A stretch of DNA of 54,059 nt, from positions 1 to 54,059 of IMG/VR virus record IMGVR_UViG_3300033150_000652, one strand, 5' to 3'. Below the pieces are notes generated by a model, which was not told the origin of the DNA, did not search any database, and saw nothing but the letters and a program-made list of their open reading frames with translations. Positions 1 through 9,456 of the stretch are shown here, piece by piece. This DNA is from a virus. Positions within the stretch are counted from its first letter, which is position 1; the number at the start of each line of letters is the position of its first letter. The translations under genes were made by a program, and so were the position numbers.

Positions 1-114
1 GGCATATTCATCGGGAGGCAGTTTGCGCAACTCATCCATTGACCAGATTGGCTTGCCGATTGTGGCCCGCGTGATATTGCGCCAATGGGGGTCGGTAATG
101 CCCAATTCGTTAAC
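1..114. repeat. Left copy of 114-bp terminal direct repeat
   Basis: Bases 1-114 are identical to 53946-54059. The repeat lies inside one continuous minus-strand reading frame, and collapsing the two copies keeps that frame. The sequence is therefore a closed circle cut open with an overlap, as expected of a circular contig from a circularly permuted phage. A genuine short terminal repeat is also possible. Confidence 0.95.
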
Positions 115-3100
115 AATGCGTCCTATATCTTCAGGCGTCAAGTGCTCGCCCGTTGGCATTCCCGTAAGATTGGGCGGGAATGTCTGTGTAGGAGCAAGAA
201 GGTCGGCCTCACCCGATAGTAACGCCACACTTTCCTTGGGACTTAACCCAAAGAATTTCTTTAAGTCTCCCTTCCACTGCCTGTAAGAGGGCAATTGCCC
301 CTGTTTGAGTTCAGTCAGCGTCTTGCGCAATCGCTCATATTGGTTGTCGCTTACTATCCCTTTCGATTTAGCAATTTCCAAATCCCGAAGCGTGCCATCA
401 ATCTGATCTCGACGTATAGGCGTCCAGACACCATGCTTACCGAGTTCGCCACGATAATGGATGTCTTCAATATCTTCTAATTGAACTCCGCCACCGACAC
501 GCTTTTTATGCTCTATATCCATTCTGCCATAGGAAGTGCCCCCATAAGCCTCTTCGCGTGCAAAAGTCCAGGCAGGGAACTCATTAACCGTCTGGTCCAT
601 ATGACTGATGATGAGCCAACGATCACGCGCAATCTCATCTACAATCTTGCGATATTCTTCGAGAGGGATATCTTCAGGGATATTCTCTACCAATCTTCGA
701 CAAATTGCTTCCCAGTGTTCCATAGATTTGGGACTTATATCACCTGGGACGGGGTGATATCCTAACCCATATTGTAACGACCTTTCCCTTAATCTTTGAG
801 CGGCTTTTTGTGCTTCTTTTGTAAGAACTTTGAAATTTGCCCGCTTCTCAGGGGCAGGGTCCCATCTCTTCAACGCTTCCTGTAGGATTCGATATCGCTC
901 GCCATACTCCTCCCTCATGCTCTTTTCAATAACATCTACCGCTCGTCCCGTCTTAGATTTCGCTTCATCTGCATGGGCTCGGAGTTCCCCAATTGCACGG
1001 TCAAATATATCGTTTACGTCTTGTGCGGATTTTGCGCCATCCAATTGTTTCCCTACCCATTCAAAGATAGGGGAAACGTAATCGGGTGGGGTTTTGCTAG
1101 GATAAGCCAACAGATTCGGCGCTGGCTTCAATGCTTTTTGGATATTCTCTTGAAATTCCCTAGCGTTGGCCGTAAGGTGAGGGTTCATTAATACTTGGCG
1201 TAATTCTTCCACCTTCTGTTCGGGAAGATATGGCGCAATCTCATCCAGAACGCCTTGTACAAGGCGGGGACGCATTTGCTCGAATTCTCCCGCCATTGCA
1301 TCGGCAAATATCTTTTTACTGAATAATGACTCACAACGGCTGTATAAGTCGAGCACAGCGCCTACTACCGTGGCGAGATTTGCTTTCCGCACAAAGCGAG
1401 TTCCTGGTTTCTCTATCTTCTTCCCTATATCCGTCAGGCCCTCTTCGGTAGCCTGCATAACTTTCTGTAACGCAGGGTGTTCTATAGGTTTAGGCTTCCG
1501 CCCAAATAGTTTTTCCACTACCAAATTCCAGGTTTCCCTAGGCGTCTTCTGCCCAATAGGGAAGGGGAGTTCTGCCATTGCTGGCTTCCGCCCAGGAGCA
1601 CCGAATATGGTTTCGCCCCCTAATCGTTCAGGGACTTCCCCCAAAGTCCTCCTTATATAGTAATCGGCGGAATATCCCCCAGGAAGGTTGCCATCGAGGG
1701 TGAGTGTAGTCAGTCCCAAGTTATTCCAAAGGTTGTTCCAGAATGTGCGGAGGGACATGCCCAACCAACTTTCCTTCATCAGTCGGCGGGCATAGTCCAG
1801 GGTTCGAGTGATGACCCCTTTCGTCTGTAAATCTAATCCCAACTCACGGGCCTTGGCTCCTAATATGGCCCGTTTGAATACGTGCTTAATATATCGGTCA
1901 TACTGTTCGGGGGTCAATTGCTCCACATTCAGGCCAAGTGATTCTACTTCTCTATCCACCATCTTTTTAAGCATGGCAGTAGGGTCTTGCGTGGTAACCT
2001 TGTGTATATCATCGGCAAGGTTGGTAATCCTTATAGGGTCAAGAGAGGCAGTAGGAGATAGCGCTTTAACCATCTCCTCGGCAGCGCCCTTGGCCCCTAT
2101 TTGGTCAACACTAGAGAAGATATTGCGTAGTTCATCCATCTTCTCCGCTGGTATATCTTTCCAAGGTATGTCGGCCAACTCAGCGGCTCTCTTAACCACG
2201 GCCGAATAGCCCTTTTCATCAATTACGGTAGGGAATACATCACGATACCATTTGTAAAATTTTTCTTTGGCCCCTCTGGAGATAGCAGGGACTTGTTCTC
2301 CCTCTGGCCCTACCAAATAATGTATCCATTCCAACGGGCCCACATCCTTTGGCTTGGCTTGCATTACCTCATTGAGCACATCATCGACCTCGCGACTGAG
2401 TATCCTCATTTTGGAATAATTAGTCTTCTGTCCTAACCATTTGAGGACAGGGATTTTACCAAACACTGTCCCCTCTGTGCCCCCCATGAGGCCGACCGCT
2501 TTCAACCCCGTCTTAGCAGTTGTTTTAAGAGGCCACATTACGGGCGCTTGTAGGGCCTTGGATATGCCAACGGGAATAAGCCAAGCAGGGTCAAGAAGCA
2601 TCTCGCCAATCATTTCATACCGCCAATCGGCGTGCTCCCTTGCCACCTTAGCCACGTCTTCGATAGGGAGTTCATCGAAGGAAACGCCTCTCTCCTCTTT
2701 TAATCGCTCTATATCTCGCCAGAATTGCGATTCTCGTAAGGGCTCAGGTCTTGAGGGCGCTGGTAATGATGGCGCACCCACCACGGGGACTTTATAAGGG
2801 TGTTTTTTGAGATGATAAATAGGAGACAGAGGGGCAAGTGCCCTAGCAGCAGGCTCTAGCATGAATGTGTATCCTGCCTCTTTGCCAATCTGGTAAATCT
2901 TGGGTATATTCCCCCTGGCTCGCGTTTGCCCCCCTATCGTTCTGGCAGTAGCCAGTTGTTTCTGTTGGGCCTTGGTAGGCGCTAAATAAGGTACGCCAGG
3001 AATATTATAGGGTTGCCTTCCCGCTGCCCTAAAGGGATACACGGTGGTATATAATGCCCCCTTCACCTTCCGCGCTGGTTCGACAAAAGGCCACATGACG

Positions 3101-3693
3101 GGAGTTTCATATCCCAAGGGCCCCCGTGCCGAGAAATAAGGAACCAAACCTAGAAGCCCAGGCCCCAATCCCTTCCGAGGGTCCCCCCAAAGGGAAGCCG
3201 CTAAATCCAAAAGGAATTTATCCGTTGCACTAGGGTCGTATACTTTGGTGGGTATAGTACCCCCATAAGTATGAATCACGCCTGGAGTACCTTGAGGGGG
3301 CTCAAGGCGTTGATACCAATTCTTTAGTCTCTCCCATTCTCCCCCTAGCCAACCCGTTACTTTTCTTCCCGCTTCTTGTACATCACCCCAAGTCCATTCC
3401 GTGATGGGGGGAATGTAGGGCGGTAATCTTGGGGGCGCTTGTCGTATAACTGGTTCGGGCCCGAATTTTTCTGGAGGGACATATTTAGGAATACGCGCGG
3501 GTTTCATCGGTGGAGGCCCAGGACGTGTGCCCCCCAATCTACTAGGCGGAGCACCACGCGGTATGCGCGAAGGTTGCTCTGGCTCATACGGTTGCCCCTC
3601 GTATGGGTCAAATCCCCAATCAGGCTCCTGCTGTCGCCGTCTATTCAATTCCCTTTCAAACTCAGGGTCATCCCAAAACGGTATTACAGCCAT
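1..3693 (-). CDS. Giant virion protein, N-terminal part (gene continues across the junction)
   Basis: The minus frame is open from an ATG at 3693 to base 1 and continues in frame at the right end of the window down to the stop at 50994. With the repeat counted once, the gene is 6,645 nt and encodes 2,214 residues. The start MAVIPFWDDPEF follows a GAGG-type ribosome site and overlaps the upstream HicB-like gene by 10 bp. The first ~120 residues are Pro-rich, followed by long helical, charged segments; I see no polymerase or nuclease motif. Position in the late arm after portal and minor virion genes, and its size, suggest an internal or ejection protein of a short-tailed virion, or a polyvalent-type protein. 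That role is inference; the reading frame is certain. Confidence 0.9.
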   Translation of the reverse strand, partial: MAVIPFWDDPEFERELNRRRQQEPDWGFDPYEGQPYEPEQPSRIPRGAPPSRLGGTRPGPPPMKPARIPKYVPPEKFGPEPVIRQAPPRLPPYIPPITEWTWGDVQEAGRKVTGWLGGEWERLKNWYQRLEPPQGTPGVIHTYGGTIPTKVYDPSATDKFLLDLAASLWGDPRKGLGPGLLGLVPYFSARGPLGYETPVMWPFVEPARKVKGALYTTVYPFRAAGRQPYNIPGVPYLAPTKAQQKQLATARTIGGQTRARGNIPKIYQIGKEAGYTFMLEPAARALAPLSPIYHLKKHPYKVPVVGAPSLPAPSRPEPLRESQFWRDIERLKEERGVSFDELPIEDVAKVAREHADWRYEMIGEMLLDPAWLIPVGISKALQAPVMWPLKTTAKTGLKAVGLMGGTEGTVFGKIPVLKWLGQKTNYSKMRILSREVDDVLNEVMQAKPKDVGPLEWIHYLVGPEGEQVPAISRGAKEKFYKWYRDVFPTVIDEKGYSAVVKRAAELADIPWKDIPAEKMDELRNIFSSVDQIGAKGAAEEMVKALSPTASLDPIRITNLADDIHKVTTQDPTAMLKKMVDREVESLGLNVEQLTPEQYDRYIKHVFKRAILGAKARELGLDLQTKGVITRTLDYARRLMKESWLGMSLRTFWNNLWNNLGLTTLTLDGNLPGGYSADYYIRRTLGEVPERLGGETIFGAPGRKPAMAELPFPIGQKTPRETWNLVVEKLFGRKPKPIEHPALQKVMQATEEGLTDIGKKIEKPGTRFVRKANLATVVGAVLDLYSRCESLFSKKIFADAMAGEFEQMRPRLVQGVLDEIAPYLPEQKVEELRQVLMNPHLTANAREFQENIQKALKPAPNLLAYPSKTPPDYVSPIFEWVGKQLDGAKSAQDVNDIFDRAIGELRAHADEAKSKTGRAVDVIEKSMREEYGERYRILQEALKRWDPAPEKRANFKVLTKEAQKAAQRLRERSLQYGLGYHPVPGDISPKSMEHWEAICRRLVENIPEDIPLEEYRKIVDEIARDRWLIISHMDQTVNEFPAWTFAREEAYGGTSYGRMDIEHKKRVGGGVQLEDIEDIHYRGELGKHGVWTPIRRDQIDGTLRDLEIAKSKGIVSDNQYERLRKTLTELKQGQLPSYRQWKGDLKKFFGLSPKESVALLSGEADLLAPTQTFPPNLTGMPTGEHLTPEDIGRIVNELGITDPHWRNITRATIGKPIWSMDELRKLPPDEYA

Positions 3694-3887
3694 TCTACCT
3701 CATTACTTGTCAAAGTCATGTTAAGAAGCGATTCCAGATAAACCATAATCGCCTCTTTAGCGTTTTCTAAGGCTTCTTCCTTTGTCATTCCATCTGTATG
3801 GAGCCCCTTAAAGGCGGGGCAATATGCATGAAGCCCAGGCTCATCTGGTTCTATGATTACCTTGATTCCCAATTTCACTACAGCCAT
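3684..3887 (-). CDS. HicB-like small protein (orphan antitoxin fold)
   Basis: The 67-residue product has the pattern DEPGLHAYCPAFKGLHTDG then TKEEALENAKEAI and YLESLL, which is the HicB/DUF1902-type partial RNase H-like fold of HicAB antitoxins. No HicA toxin (a small protein with a GSH-type motif) lies next to it, and there is no C-terminal DNA-binding extension. It overlaps the genes on both sides by about 10 bp, inside the late virion cluster. It may be a stand-alone regulator or an immunity protein against a host HicA. The family call is good; the role is unknown. Confidence 0.75.
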   Translation of the reverse strand: MAVVKLGIKVIIEPDEPGLHAYCPAFKGLHTDGMTKEEALENAKEAIMVYLESLLNMTLTSNEVEWL

Positions 3888-5599
3888 CTAGGATTCTGCC
3901 ATCCCCATCCTATGTTTTGTCCCCTGCGCTCACTTAAATAACTGCCCTGTCGGAATGTGGGCAATGACGCCCGTTCACTCAACGGTGCCTGCCACATAGT
4001 GGGCGATACTAACTCCTCTAACAACGGTCTCCACAGATTCCAAACGTTCGCTGCTTCTTGGTCAGTTGGCATCCAGTTCAACAGTCTTTGCATTTCTCTG
4101 TCATAATACTCTTGCTGTGCCCTAGTCCTTCTCGCCCCTACGTTCTCCGAGCCCGCCCCATACTTCTGCTGCAGTTGCAATATGCTCGCTATCTGCTGCC
4201 CCACAGGACTATTGGGGTCAATCAATCCCAATTCGTTCCCAGGCTCTCCACCAGGGCCGAATAGTATATCCCTAATCATGTAAGGACGGGAGGCCAAATC
4301 GTATTGCCATTGGTCAATATCCCGTGGTGGCTCCCAATTTTCCAATCCCTGGAAGTAATCCCCATAGATTTCTGGTTCTGCTTTGGCAAGATAACTCATC
4401 CAGTATTCCTGGTCTATAGGCGACATGAAGGGAATCAACTGGTTCACGGCGTCTAGGAATTCCGTTTCCGCTGACCAGTCAACATCCTCTACCCATCGCC
4501 TGCGTTCGTAGAATTCTGGGGCCCAAGGTTCGTAATCCCATTCCCCAGGCCAAGCAGCGTATGGCCTGTACCATTCGGGGGTAGGCTCATTGTAGGGTGG
4601 AGGCTCAGGAGTAGGGCCTGGGGGTTGTGGCCCTGGAGGTTGTGGTGGCCCAGGGGGTCTTTGTTCCGAGCCCCAATAAAGCCCCGCCAGATATGCTAAA
4701 TCACGTTTGCCCAACCCATAATCTTCGGCATTGACAGTGCCCCAGTATTCCCAGCCAGGCCAATCTCCCCCCTCGACAATGCTATTCAGGAGTTCGTCAG
4801 CCTTATCGGTAAGTTCAAATCCTTCCCCCGTCCAGCGTAAATATCCATTCTCTACCAAGGGAAAGATTGATGACGTAAACGATTCGAGGGGCATTCCTGA
4901 TTGTTGAAGCAAATCACTATATGGCATCAATGGGATAAGTGCCTCAGCATTAGCACAACCAGCAAAGAACTTTAGTGCTTCCTGGGCATTCGTGCCAATA
5001 GGGGAATCAGCCCCCCATAGAGCGTCAAGCCCTTCTTTTGTAATATATCCATCTTGTAAAATCCCCTCTTCCTCAAATACGGGGGCCAAGAGATCGGCAT
5101 CTATGGCTAGAAATGATTTGTCCCCATAGCCCAGGTCCTTCGTAAGAAGCCAATCCCTTCCCTGAGGAGTCAGATGAACTCGCCCATCTTGATCAAAAGT
5201 TATATATCCCCAACCTAACAGAAGGGAGAGATAAGAGCCAGTACCTGTATTCTTCTGCCAATCAGATGCATAACTTATGCTCCCTGAGCCAAAAGGATTG
5301 TATGTAAATTTACCCTGGCGCAATAGGTCTTGGAGCATACTTTGGTATTCACTAGGCACTCCAGGCATACCGTTGGCAAGTGCCCATGCGCCTTGCGCCG
5401 TTAAGCCCCATACGTCGGGAAACGCAGGTGCATTCCTACGGGGTGGAGGTACATCGGGAAGAATATCAATATAGCCATTCTCCCATAACCATTGGCGAAT
5501 AGCCTCTTCTTCGGGGTTGCGTTGATATAAATCCTTGTCCTCTTCTATCTCCCCCCCAGGTTCCGCTTGATATCCAAAAATCCAATCATTTAGCGCCAT
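3878..5599 (-). CDS. Putative minor virion protein, 573 aa, Pro/Trp-rich
   Basis: Large protein encoded between the 71-residue gene (14-bp overlap) and the HicB-like gene. The N-terminal half contains several short helical units with the look of repeated winged-helix segments, such as EEAIRQWLWENGYIDIL, LTPQGRDWLLTKDLG and ITKEGLDALWG. A central run of about 30 residues is almost all Pro, Gly and Gln. The C-terminal half is rich in Trp, Tyr and Glu. I do not recognise a family. Placement beside the portal gene and the giant virion gene suggests a structural or ejected protein. Confidence 0.8.
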   Translation of the reverse strand: MALNDWIFGYQAEPGGEIEEDKDLYQRNPEEEAIRQWLWENGYIDILPDVPPPRRNAPAFPDVWGLTAQGAWALANGMPGVPSEYQSMLQDLLRQGKFTYNPFGSGSISYASDWQKNTGTGSYLSLLLGWGYITFDQDGRVHLTPQGRDWLLTKDLGYGDKSFLAIDADLLAPVFEEEGILQDGYITKEGLDALWGADSPIGTNAQEALKFFAGCANAEALIPLMPYSDLLQQSGMPLESFTSSIFPLVENGYLRWTGEGFELTDKADELLNSIVEGGDWPGWEYWGTVNAEDYGLGKRDLAYLAGLYWGSEQRPPGPPQPPGPQPPGPTPEPPPYNEPTPEWYRPYAAWPGEWDYEPWAPEFYERRRWVEDVDWSAETEFLDAVNQLIPFMSPIDQEYWMSYLAKAEPEIYGDYFQGLENWEPPRDIDQWQYDLASRPYMIRDILFGPGGEPGNELGLIDPNSPVGQQIASILQLQQKYGAGSENVGARRTRAQQEYYDREMQRLLNWMPTDQEAANVWNLWRPLLEELVSPTMWQAPLSERASLPTFRQGSYLSERRGQNIGWGWQNPRWL

Positions 5600-5801
5600 A
5601 TATCCTCTCCAATCGTTTTCTCATGGTATCCACATATGCTGCCAGACTCTCCTCCCCGTATTTTTCGCTTATCCACTTAATGTCATCTGGTCTCAATTTT
5701 AAGAATGTTTTTACCGCTCTATCGGGCACATTGAACATATCGCCAACTACATCCTGCCATTCACGTAGAACCTGTCGTGCAATGTCAGACCATTCTTCCA
5801 T
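5586..5801 (-). CDS. Small helical protein downstream of portal, 71 aa
   Basis: The product (MEEWSDIARQVLREWQDVV...) is predicted all-helical and acidic/basic mixed. It starts directly after the portal stop (5803) and overlaps the next gene by 14 bp. Small helical proteins at this place are often head-completion or scaffold-like factors, but I have no motif to support that. Unknown function. Confidence 0.7.
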   Translation of the reverse strand: MEEWSDIARQVLREWQDVVGDMFNVPDRAVKTFLKLRPDDIKWISEKYGEESLAAYVDTMRKRLERIYGAK

Positions 5802-5802
5802 A

Positions 5803-7560
5803 TCACACCTGCGGTTTCTTTCCTGGTACTACGCCTAACGCCTGTTGCATTTGTGTCTTGGGTGCTGGTGCCCCACCCTGCGGGCTGGGTATCTTTGGTG
5901 GCGGTGGCGCACCCTTGCCCGCCTTAGGCATACTCATAGGCAGTCCCCCGCCTGCCATCGTAGCCACCTGTCGTTGGATAATTTGCTGGAACACCTCTTG
6001 TGCTAACGGTAACCATTCCGAGCCCTCCGCTTGCAATGCATCTATAAAGGCGGGTATCATCATCAACGGGTGGCGCAATGCCATCTCCCGCATCTTCTGT
6101 CTCAATTCTTCCTCTGGTTGCTCCACGCCGTAATATCGCTCCATAATGGTGCGGTCGGATAGCACCTGTAACTGCTTGGCTTGTGCACCTATCGTTGCCA
6201 ATCTTGCCTCATCTAGCGGAAGCACCCTGCTTATACTCACATCAATACGCTGTCCCTCTAAGTCTCGCCCCAGCATCTGAATGGCATATGGCTTGCCCTT
6301 AACCTCGCCATAAACGGGGATTAAGGTATCGGGACTGAAATTAGCGCATAAATCGCACATCTTGCGGAATAACACGGATAAACACAATTCCATCTGCTTT
6401 CTTGGAATACCGAGTCTGATACGACCACCTTCCGATAACTGGGACAGGGCATATCCCGATACGCTTCCTGGGCCTTGCCCATACACCGCTTTGGGGAAGC
6501 CCGCTTCTTGCATCTCATCATGGAATATCGTTAACTGTATAGCCATATCAGGCGGAGAGCCAGGCCAGGTGGGAAAACCCACCTCATCCTCTGGGCCTAG
6601 TTCCACCACCTCCCCAATATCGGCATCCACCTCTATAGGCGTAGAGCCCTTATGCATAATCGGCAGGGCAGCATAGACTTTCAGCGCCCTGGCCTGCATG
6701 GACAATAATTTCTCCATCTCCCTTAGGGGGTTCTCTAGGGCAGCCAAGAAACTTAAGCCTGTCCATTCGCCCTTGGGCGAGCCCGTGGGCTTGCAGAAGT
6801 TGATAGTGTAAGGCAAGTCGGTATAGCCAGGCATATGGGTGGGAGGACGTAGAAGTTCTTTCCCCGCAATGATAGTGTTCCAAACCTCGTTGCCTCTGAA
6901 TTCCCAATAATCTATGAAGTCCAGTTCTGTCTTGGCCTTTTGCTTTAGCGACACGTGGTCATATTCTTCTAACGGCCCAAACTCGTCTTCAATATCAAGG
7001 ATGGTACGACGCTGATGATAGATAATCCACTGCCATTTCCTCAACGGGGCCCCAGAGGGCATGGGATAGACATTGGCAGGGTCTATAACCTGCAATACCA
7101 ATGGGCATTCGGGCCAGGCTTCGGGTAGTTCGTCCTCTGGGTCTCGGCGTTCTAATAGTGGCTCCCAATAAGCCCTGAAACAGACCCAACCTTTTACTAG
7201 CATATACCAGAAGGCATCATAGAGAATATCGGTTTCCTGGCGTTCGGAGTTGATGTATAACACGCCCATGAAAAATTTCTCAATCTGTTCGGCAAGGTTG
7301 CGCTGGGCTTCATCCTCAAGGTTGTACACCGAGATTTTGATATTCTGGGCGGCCAGGATACCTGAGGCTATATCTATAATGTTTTGTGGCGTGGATAGGG
7401 TGATACGTTGCTCACTGGGTCTGCGGGGCGTGTCCCAGTGCTCAAGAAAATACAGTTTTTCCATCTTCTCGAACATGGCGTTACGTTTCTCATAGAAATG
7501 ACGCCGTTCAAAGAATTTACCTTTTATCTCCTGTATTATCTCGAAATCGTATTCAGCCAT
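5803..7560 (-). CDS. Portal protein
   Basis: 585 residues, the normal size for a phage portal, the dodecameric ring at the capsid vertex through which DNA is packaged and ejected. The N-terminal third has the familiar portal layout: helical start, RRPSEQRITLSTPQNIIDI, then ILYDAFWYMLVKGWVCFRAYWEP leading to LQVIDPANVYPMPSG. A later stretch, FPKAVYGQGPGSVSGYALSQ, resembles the conserved clip/stem region of several portal families. The last ~60 residues are Pro/Gly/Lys-rich and probably disordered. The ATG has an AGGATAGGA ribosome site. It lies downstream of the large terminase but is separated from it by the tag-sharing cluster. Confidence 0.85.
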   Translation of the reverse strand: MAEYDFEIIQEIKGKFFERRHFYEKRNAMFEKMEKLYFLEHWDTPRRPSEQRITLSTPQNIIDIASGILAAQNIKISVYNLEDEAQRNLAEQIEKFFMGVLYINSERQETDILYDAFWYMLVKGWVCFRAYWEPLLERRDPEDELPEAWPECPLVLQVIDPANVYPMPSGAPLRKWQWIIYHQRRTILDIEDEFGPLEEYDHVSLKQKAKTELDFIDYWEFRGNEVWNTIIAGKELLRPPTHMPGYTDLPYTINFCKPTGSPKGEWTGLSFLAALENPLREMEKLLSMQARALKVYAALPIMHKGSTPIEVDADIGEVVELGPEDEVGFPTWPGSPPDMAIQLTIFHDEMQEAGFPKAVYGQGPGSVSGYALSQLSEGGRIRLGIPRKQMELCLSVLFRKMCDLCANFSPDTLIPVYGEVKGKPYAIQMLGRDLEGQRIDVSISRVLPLDEARLATIGAQAKQLQVLSDRTIMERYYGVEQPEEELRQKMREMALRHPLMMIPAFIDALQAEGSEWLPLAQEVFQQIIQRQVATMAGGGLPMSMPKAGKGAPPPPKIPSPQGGAPAPKTQMQQALGVVPGKKPQV

Positions 7561-7569
7561 ATCCTATCC

Positions 7570-8679
7570 TTACCTTAACTTTAAGGGTATCGGTGTTGGC
7601 ATTACTGGTGGTATATACGGTGCGGGCGTTATTTCGGGCATAATCTGAGGCTCTAAATATAACCAATTTTGTAAATTACTTCTGTTCAGCGTTACCTCTG
7701 GATACTGTGCTGGGGCGTTAAGCAGATAACGCGATTGGTAGAAGGGCCAAGCGCTATAAGGTATTTCCTGCCACGTGGGCCGATTGCCTATCATGCCCTG
7801 CACATAGGCGATATTAGGCCCCTCTGCATATATCTCCCGCCGACCCGTAGGCTCTGGCCCCCGACCGATGATGCTTATGATTTGTCGTGCCAGCCAGGGC
7901 TTCCGTTCATAGAGAGCCTGCGCGACATCCTCGCGAAATTGCCTATATCTATCCCAGTAAGGATTTTCTTCCCAAGGAGCAACCTTAGTCCAAGCACGTA
8001 AGTTTCCCTCCCCACCGAACAGATTTTCCTCCTGTACTTTGTGCCCAAACTCATGGGCTAAAAGCAAATAGGGATTTTCAGGATAGTTATATTCGATAAT
8101 AATACCCCCTTTGGGGATTGTTACCTCCTCGCCACTTAGTGTGTATCCTTTTTGAGTAATGGGTGCGTATCCTCCCGAAGGGCGCAACTCGCCATAGGGC
8201 GGTACATTCATCCATCCCTCAGAACCAGCCTGCATAGCATAGATGGGAGTAACATCAAACATATAATCTATATAATCAGGATTCATCTGAGGGAATATCT
8301 CTTTCATCCGCTCCGCTGTTAACCATTTATCCTCTGGCGTGGCGAGAATAATGGGCGGAGAGCCATATGGTCTTGCTCCTGGAGGCAACATAGGATATTC
8401 TCCCAATATCTCATTGGGCCTCCAATCCTCAAGAAAAACGGTGGGGGTTAGAACATCCTCTTTGCGATATGTAGCCAGGGGAACCGAGAGAGGGAATCCC
8501 CCCGTCGTCAAATCCGCTACTGGGACGCCTGCTATTCTTCGTGGTGGAGTAGAGAGGGGCGGTGGTGTTATTCCCCCAGCAGACGGAAATCCAGGAGGTT
8601 GCGCCCCAGGTTCTTCATACGGCTCTTCCCATTGCGGATGACGTGGTTTGTATCCTCCCTGCTCCGATGGGTCTATCAC
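7570..8679 (-). CDS. Tag-bearing putative zinc metallopeptidase of the virion cluster, 369 aa
   Basis: The protein begins MIDPSEQGGYKP, the same tag as the next two upstream genes. A Pro-rich linker follows, then a folded domain with HEFGH at residues 209-213, a match to the zincin HExxH motif. Further on come acidic helices (FREDVAQALYE, REIYAEGPN) that could supply the third zinc ligand. It sits between the portal gene and its paralogues. It could be a prohead protease, or a protease packaged in the virion to act on the cell envelope during entry. The motif is clear; the exact family and substrate are unknown. Confidence 0.75.
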   Translation of the reverse strand: MIDPSEQGGYKPRHPQWEEPYEEPGAQPPGFPSAGGITPPPLSTPPRRIAGVPVADLTTGGFPLSVPLATYRKEDVLTPTVFLEDWRPNEILGEYPMLPPGARPYGSPPIILATPEDKWLTAERMKEIFPQMNPDYIDYMFDVTPIYAMQAGSEGWMNVPPYGELRPSGGYAPITQKGYTLSGEEVTIPKGGIIIEYNYPENPYLLLAHEFGHKVQEENLFGGEGNLRAWTKVAPWEENPYWDRYRQFREDVAQALYERKPWLARQIISIIGRGPEPTGRREIYAEGPNIAYVQGMIGNRPTWQEIPYSAWPFYQSRYLLNAPAQYPEVTLNRSNLQNWLYLEPQIMPEITPAPYIPPVMPTPIPLKLR

Positions 8680-8682
8680 ATT

Positions 8683-9447
8683 TCACCTCCATTTCCAATA
8701 TAAGGGCAGATGCAATGGTATTATCGTTGGCGTTGGAGTGGGCGTAGCAGTAGGAACAAGGGTGGGTATAAATCGCTCATTTACATCTATCCTGCTAATA
8801 TCCACTGTCGGCCCTGGCGTAGTCGTCGGCGCTACTATTGGCTCCCCACCCCGATATGGATAAAATTTCCCCAAAACACTGTAGTAGGGCATACTTTCTA
8901 TATCGGGATATGCCTGACTAAGATAGGCATAGGCTTCTTCAGGTTGCGCCTCAGGCGGATATTGTTGAATAGTATCCCATATCCATGAGGGCATTCTTGG
9001 GTTACTTGCAATTGCTGGCTCGTAATACTGCTCCCACCCCGAAGGAATGTTTACAGGACGTTGGAAATCTATAACATGAGTAGCCTCGTGAGCCAATGTG
9101 ATTGGAAGGTCTGGGTTGGGATAGGTTAAATCTATAACCCCATGAGGGCCATAACCCTCACCCTCTACGTATAATCCTGTGGGTATTGTGCCTCCCACAC
9201 GAGGCAATCCTTGGTGTAACCTAATAGGCACGTTCTGTCGTAACCAGTTCTGAATTGTGGGGTCAAAGTCGTATGTTTTAAATACCTCTCCCCATAAATC
9301 AGGTGGCACCGTTGGCGTCGGTGGTGGTGTATATGGCAACGGTGTTATGGTTGGTGCGTTGCTGGTAGGTATGGGCCCACCATAGGTATATCGTTCAAGG
9401 AATCCTCGCGGTCGTTTATAGCCACCTTGTTGCGATGGGTCTATCAA
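8683..9447 (-). CDS. Tag-bearing putative zinc metallopeptidase of the virion cluster, 254 aa
   Basis: Second member of the tag family: it starts MIDPSQQGGYKRPRGF and LERYT, then has a Pro/Thr linker. HEATH at residues 120-124 matches HExxH, followed by a helix PEEAYAYLSQAYPD that offers a candidate third ligand Glu. The C-terminus carries a PTATPTPTPT run like the linkers common in Chloroflexota proteins. Only 3 bp separate it from the 369-residue paralogue. Protease activity is inferred from the motif. Confidence 0.75.
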   Translation of the reverse strand: MIDPSQQGGYKRPRGFLERYTYGGPIPTSNAPTITPLPYTPPPTPTVPPDLWGEVFKTYDFDPTIQNWLRQNVPIRLHQGLPRVGGTIPTGLYVEGEGYGPHGVIDLTYPNPDLPITLAHEATHVIDFQRPVNIPSGWEQYYEPAIASNPRMPSWIWDTIQQYPPEAQPEEAYAYLSQAYPDIESMPYYSVLGKFYPYRGGEPIVAPTTTPGPTVDISRIDVNERFIPTLVPTATPTPTPTIIPLHLPLYWKWR

Positions 9448-9456
9448 TTTATCCTC

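Noticed and set aside
1-3400. Several plus-strand frames of 60-133 codons
   Set aside because: They are shadows of the giant minus-strand gene; none has a ribosome site or natural composition.
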